Shown here: positions 7,036 to 7,629 of the stretch, piece after piece
How the letters are laid out: the number at the start of each line of letters is the position of its first letter
How positions within the stretch are numbered: the stretch's first letter is position 1
Assembly (NCBI GenBank): GCA_900555955.1
Contig: USNA01000037.1
Span: 1-7,629 of the forward strand
Direction of reading: 5' to 3'
DNA from: an uncultured Collinsella sp.
Lineage (GTDB): Bacteria > Actinomycetota > Coriobacteriia > Coriobacteriales > Coriobacteriaceae
Length of the DNA: 7,629 bases
Notes under the pieces: model-generated
What the model was told of the DNA's origin: nothing
Databases searched by the model: none
Seen by the model: only the letters and a program-made list of their open reading frames with translations
Program-made: the position numbers and the translations under genes

Positions 7036-7054
7036 CCACCCGCTACGCGGGTGG
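7036..7054 (+). repeat. Hairpin 2 at the left end of the IS
   Basis: Perfect 8-base arms CCACCCGC (7036-7043) and GCGGGTGG (7047-7054) enclose a TAC loop, complementary to the GTA loop of hairpin 1. The two could form separate hairpins, a kissing pair, or one alternative duplex. Confidence 0.8.
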
Positions 7055-7062
7055 AGACAAAC

Positions 7063-7136
7063 GGCTTTACAAAGCCACCCCTCCGACCGATATTGACGAT
7101 TGTTCAGGCCGTCAAGAATTCGAGTCGAAGGGGTGG
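7063..7136 (+). promoter_or_regulatory. Folded tnpA leader that hides the ribosome binding site
   Basis: A small hairpin (GGCTT 7063-7067, AAGCC 7072-7076) is followed by a long stem: CCACCCCTCCGAC (7075-7087) pairs with GTCGAAGGGGTGG (7124-7136) at 12 of 13 positions. Inside it lies a second hairpin, TTGACG (7093-7098) with CGTCAA (7110-7115). The right arm contains AAGGGG, the tnpA Shine-Dalgarno region, so translation would be blocked when folded. Sequestered start regions that limit transposase synthesis are known in IS200. The small hairpin and the long stem share 7075-7076, so the two may compete. Confidence 0.7.
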
Positions 7137-7141
7137 TCGCC

Positions 7142-7580
7142 ATGGCCCAGAAGGCCTACAGCCTTTCCCACACGAAGTGGATGTGCAAGTACCACATCGT
7201 GTTCACGCCGAAGTATAGGCGCAAAGTGATCTACAACCAAATCAGGAGCGACATAGGGGAGATCCTCAGGAAGCTGTGCGAGTACAAGGGGATCGAGATA
7301 ATCGAGGGGCACCTGATGCCAGACCACGTGCACGTGCTGCTGGCGATCCCGCCGAAGTACAGCGTCGCGAGCGTCATGGGCTACCTGAAGGGGGAAGAGC
7401 TCGCTGATGATATTCGACAGGCACGCCAACCTCAAGTACAAGTTCGGCAACAGGAAGTTCTGGGCGGAGGGCTACTACGTGTCCACCGTCGGCCTGAACG
7501 AGGCGACGATCGCCAAGTACATCAGGGGGCAGGAGTCCCACGACATCGCGCTGGACAAGCTGAGCGTGAAGGAGTGTTAG
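7142..7580 (+). pseudogene. tnpA: TnpA, IS200/IS605-family HUH/Y1 transposase, frameshifted
   Basis: This is the small single-strand transposase of IS200/IS605 elements, which cuts and joins DNA at hairpin ends using a HUH metal site and one tyrosine. From ATG 7142, residues 1-84 match the family (WMCKYHIVFTPKYRRKVIY, HLMPDHVHVLLAIPPKYSVASVMGYLKG), with the HUH motif at H62-V63-H64. A run of five G at 7390-7394, where AAG GGG AAG is expected, shifts the frame. The intended frame continues KSSLMIFDRHANLKYKFGN, FWAEGYYVSTVG and KYIRGQ, with the catalytic Y126 and Q130 (YXXXQ), to TAG 7578-7580. The restored protein is 145 residues, the family norm. Read without correction, translation runs to 7603 with an unrelated tail lacking the tyrosine. 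A good start is given by AAGGGG at 7128-7133. The gene is probably inactive unless the extra G is an error or is bypassed. Confidence 0.9.
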
Positions 7581-7605
7581 CGCCGGGCGATTTTAGCCGC
7601 TAATA

Positions 7606-7621
7606 GTCAAACGATTTTGAC
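7606..7621 (+). repeat. Small hairpin, candidate IS right end
   Basis: Arms GTCAAA (7606-7611) and TTTGAC (7616-7621) enclose a CGAT loop, 25 bases after the tnpA stop. The location fits a right-end recognition hairpin of an IS200/IS605 element, but the stem is short and A/T-rich, and the window ends 8 bases later. Confidence 0.4.
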
Positions 7622-7629
7622 CAATCCCG

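Larger units (their letters stand above)
6995..7629 (+). mobile_element. IS200/IS605-family insertion sequence (right end may lie outside the window)
   Basis: The element carries a single HUH/Y1 transposase gene, with subterminal hairpins on the left (7009-7029, 7036-7054) and a possible one on the right (7606-7621). IS200/IS605 elements lack terminal inverted repeats and make no target duplications; they move as single strands recognised by subterminal hairpins, which fits what is seen. The exact ends cannot be set from this window. The left tip is probably near 6990-7005, directly after the T-rich end of the divIVA terminator. There is no tnpB in view, but only 49 bases remain after tnpA. 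Codon use in the element (AGG for Arg, ATA for Ile) differs from the host genes. Confidence 0.75.

Noticed and set aside
7093..7121. TTGACG followed by AGAATT as a possible tnpA promoter
   Set aside because: The -10 match is poor, and a start from it would fall at or inside the ribosome binding site. TTGACG is better explained as an arm of the leader hairpin with CGTCAA.
7009..7136. CRISPR-like array or toxin-antitoxin leader
   Set aside because: The repeats are inverted hairpin arms, not regularly spaced direct repeats, and the adjacent gene is clearly an IS200-type transposase.

Overview
The window is high-GC bacterial DNA with every supported gene on the + strand. Gene content, codon choice (C/G-ending codons with Arg CGC/CGT) and protein style point to a Gram-positive actinobacterium. 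The pst-phoU block beside a yggS-sepF-yggT-divIVA block, and the Ala/Asp/Glu-rich proteins, fit the Coriobacteriia, with a Collinsella-like gut species as my best guess. That placement is inferred from recognition, not from a search.

Positions 1-4250 hold the phosphate-specific transport operon in its usual order: 3' part of pstS (binding protein), pstC and pstA (permeases), pstB (ATPase), phoU (signalling regulator). pstS to pstB are packed with gaps of 1-12 bases and good Shine-Dalgarno sites. pstC is split by a one-base deletion near 1166, which creates an ATGA stop/start overlap at 1177-1180. phoU follows pstB after a 92-base gap rich in repeats and palindromes. A GC-rich hairpin at 4288-4319 separates it from the next block.

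Positions 4370-6932 hold a division and cell-pole cluster related to ylmEFG-divIVA of Firmicutes and Actinobacteria: yggS/ylmE (PLP homeostasis), sepF (FtsZ membrane anchor), yggT/ylmG (small membrane protein) and divIVA (polar coiled-coil scaffold). A strong intrinsic terminator at 6962-6989 ends it. yggT has no ATG, GTG or TTG that gives a full-length protein; the best start is ATC at 5912, well placed after AGGAG. ylmH, often found between ylmG and divIVA, is absent.

From about 6995 to the window end lies an IS200/IS605-family element with a single-domain HUH/Y1 transposase gene (tnpA). An extra G in a run of five G (7390-7394) separates the HUH motif from the catalytic tyrosine. Upstream of tnpA is a highly structured leader of three hairpins plus a long imperfect stem that buries the tnpA ribosome binding site. 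A further hairpin at 7606-7621 may mark the right end. tnpA uses AGG and ATA codons that its neighbours largely avoid, consistent with foreign origin.

I see no new multi-gene system. The points most worth a second look are the yggT start, the two one-base frameshifts (pstC, tnpA), the structured tnpA leader, and the altered metal-motif residues in PhoU.
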